From Chloroflexota bacterium (GTDB lineage: Bacteria; Chloroflexota; Limnocylindria; P2-11E): a stretch of 22,556 nucleotides of DNA. Below the pieces are notes generated by a model. The model ran no database searches and was not told the origin of the DNA. It worked only from the letters and a program-made list of their open reading frames with translations. Position numbers and translations under genes: made by a program. This document shows positions 21,649 through 22,556 of this stretch, in pieces. Location: positions 1 to 22,556 of the forward strand of contig VGPA01000002.1 in assembly GCA_016875665.1 (NCBI GenBank), given 5' to 3'. The stretch's first letter is position 1. Every line of letters starts with the position of its first letter.

Positions 21649-22187
21649 CCGAACGGCTGGAAGTGGTCGAGCGGCCAGAAGCGCACGATGACCTTGCCGA
21701 TGATGTTCTCGACCGGCACGGGGCCGAACGAGCGCGAGTCGGACGAGGCGGCGCGGTTGTCGCCCATGGTCCAGACCGTGCCGGCCGGCACGCGGAAGGG
21801 GTACGTGATGCGCGTCGACTGCGGCGCCGACTGCCCGACCGCCTCGGCGAGCGCGACCTCGCGGCCGTTCACCAGGACACGGCCCTCGCGCAGCTCGACC
21901 GTCTCCCCGGCCACCGCGATGACCCGCTTGACGTACGGGATGGTGGAGTCGAAGGGTGGGTTGAAGACGATGATGTCCCCGCGCTCGGGGCTGCCGAAGC
22001 GGTAGTCCACCTTACTCACGAGCACGCGGTCGGACTGGAAGAGGGTCGGTTCCATGCTCCGCTGGCGCACCTCGGTGACCTGGACGACGAAGAGGTTGAG
22101 CACGACGGAGATGACCACCGCGAGCGCCAGCGCCTGGACGATCTCCAGCAGCGCGCGCGGGGAGAACGGCTGCTCGTCAGGGTCCAT
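21642..22187 (-). CDS. lepB: Signal peptidase I
   Basis: Membrane-bound serine protease that removes signal peptides from exported proteins; 181 residues. A single N-terminal membrane segment (about 12-35, LLEIVQALALAVVISVVLNL) is followed by box B RSMEPTL with catalytic Ser44, box D YVKRVIAVAGE with general-base Lys87, and box E MGDNRAASSDSRSFGPV. ATG 22187 is preferred over the GTG at 22241 because GGAG lies 6 nt upstream and the protein then begins just before the anchor. It heads the leftward operon with the DUF971 and molybdopterin genes, and diverges from tatA, so two protein-export genes share one 89-nt promoter region. Confidence 0.95.
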   Translation of the reverse strand: MDPDEQPFSPRALLEIVQALALAVVISVVLNLFVVQVTEVRQRSMEPTLFQSDRVLVSKVDYRFGSPERGDIIVFNPPFDSTIPYVKRVIAVAGETVELREGRVLVNGREVALAEAVGQSAPQSTRITYPFRVPAGTVWTMGDNRAASSDSRSFGPVPVENIIGKVIVRFWPLDHFQPFGW

Positions 22188-22236
22188 GTAGCGCTCCGGG
22201 GCTGCCAAGGCATCCAGTCTGACATGCCCGCTTCGG

Positions 22237-22271
22237 TACACTGCAGGACGGCGACCCCGCGAGTAGAGGTG
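22237..22271 (+). promoter_or_regulatory. Probable tatA promoter -10 and ribosome binding site
   Basis: TACACT (22237-22242) is a -10 candidate, giving a leader of about 25-30 nt. AGAGGTG (22265-22271) is a good Shine-Dalgarno 5 nt before ATG 22277. This gene therefore uses a leader, unlike the leaderless-type starts elsewhere in the window. No clear -35 is seen. Confidence 0.4.
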
Positions 22272-22276
22272 AACGA

Positions 22277-22474
22277 ATGCCCAGCATCGGTGGTCCGGAG
22301 CTCATCCTGATCCTCGCCGTGGTGCTCATCGTGTTCGGCGCCGGACGGCTGCCCGAGGTCCTCGGCCAGCTCGGCAAGGGCGTGCGCACGTTCCGCGACG
22401 AGTCGAACAAGCCGGCGGACGAGCCCGCCGCGAAGGCCGCCGGCGACGAGCCGAGGAAGAGCGGCCTGAACTAG
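22277..22474 (+). CDS. tatA: Sec-independent (Tat) protein translocase subunit TatA
   Basis: 65-residue pore-forming component of the twin-arginine translocase. It shows the short N-terminal membrane helix (GGPELILILAVVLIVFGAGR), the hinge LPEVLGQLGKG and an amphipathic helix with the FRDES motif, followed by a charged flexible tail. Size and hinge fit TatA/TatE rather than TatB. tatC is not adjacent, as is common when tatA stands alone. It is divergent from lepB. Its stop lies 2 nt from the stop of the convergent gene at the window edge. Confidence 0.95.
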   Translation: MPSIGGPELILILAVVLIVFGAGRLPEVLGQLGKGVRTFRDESNKPADEPAAKAAGDEPRKSGLN

Positions 22475-22476
22475 CC

Positions 22477-22556
22477 CTAGCCGGCGCGTCTCGCGCGGGC
22501 GTTGCGGCGCAGCCCTTCCATCTTGCGGTAGCGCTCGACGTCGCAGTGCGCGCGCG
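22477..22556 (-). CDS. C-terminal end of an unidentified protein (cut off by window edge)
   Basis: The reverse strand reads 25 codons then TAG at 22477-22479, ending YRKMEGLRRNARARRAG: a very basic tail that follows AHCDVER. The tight convergent spacing to tatA matches the gene packing of the window. Too little is present to identify a family, and the frame could be a chance open stretch. Confidence 0.45.
   Translation of the reverse strand, partial: RAHCDVERYRKMEGLRRNARARRAG

Noticed and set aside
1..22556. Defence system, prophage, transposon or CRISPR content
   Set aside because: No direct-repeat array, transposase, integrase, tRNA-associated att site or toxin/antitoxin-like pair was seen; the exonuclease is of housekeeping type.

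Overview
This is a very compact, high-GC bacterial window of about 22.5 kb. It holds 22 complete or nearly complete protein-coding genes plus one cut off at each edge. I see no rRNA, tRNA, CRISPR array, insertion sequence or phage gene, and no gene-free stretch longer than about 120 bases. GTG starts are common and stop/start overlaps of 1-4 nt join most co-directional genes. Several genes that open a transcription unit have a -10-like hexamer only 6-8 nt before the start codon, which points to leaderless mRNAs. With the fused hisIE, DUF3105 protein and Cox-type accessory proteins, this fits a soil or aquatic high-GC lineage (Actinomycetota, Chloroflexota or a related candidate phylum). The sequence alone does not settle which.

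Left third (1-9.6 kb): an accessory, probably catabolic region. It contains a leftward pair (GAF/PucR-type regulator and an MFS transporter that runs off the edge), then a divergent FCD-type GntR regulator. The region between the two regulators is packed with inverted repeats, including an 11/12 match to the VanR-type operator ATTGGATCCAAT. Next come a leftward metal-dependent M29-aminopeptidase/NicX-like enzyme and a rightward three-gene operon: DUF6282 metallohydrolase-like protein, orphan [2Fe-2S] subunit of a molybdenum hydroxylase, and an MFS transporter. A leftward pair follows (DAO-type FAD oxidoreductase and a CoxG-like SRPBCC protein), with a divergent COG4341-like HD-domain protein. 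This reads as uptake or export, oxidation and hydrolysis of small, perhaps N-heterocyclic or aromatic compounds, but the substrate is unknown.

Middle (9.6-16.6 kb): a histidine biosynthesis operon, hisD-hisC-hisB-[5'-3' exonuclease]-[small membrane protein]-hisH-hisA-hisF-hisIE, almost every junction translationally coupled. hisG and the histidinol-phosphate phosphatase gene are not in the window.

Right third (16.6-22.5 kb): leftward gltX plus an MFS exporter; divergent DUF3105 membrane-anchored protein and a second acidic, membrane-anchored protein whose 5' end has no ordinary start codon; a leftward lepB - DUF971 - molybdopterin oxidoreductase operon; a rightward tatA; and the last 25 codons of an unidentified leftward gene.
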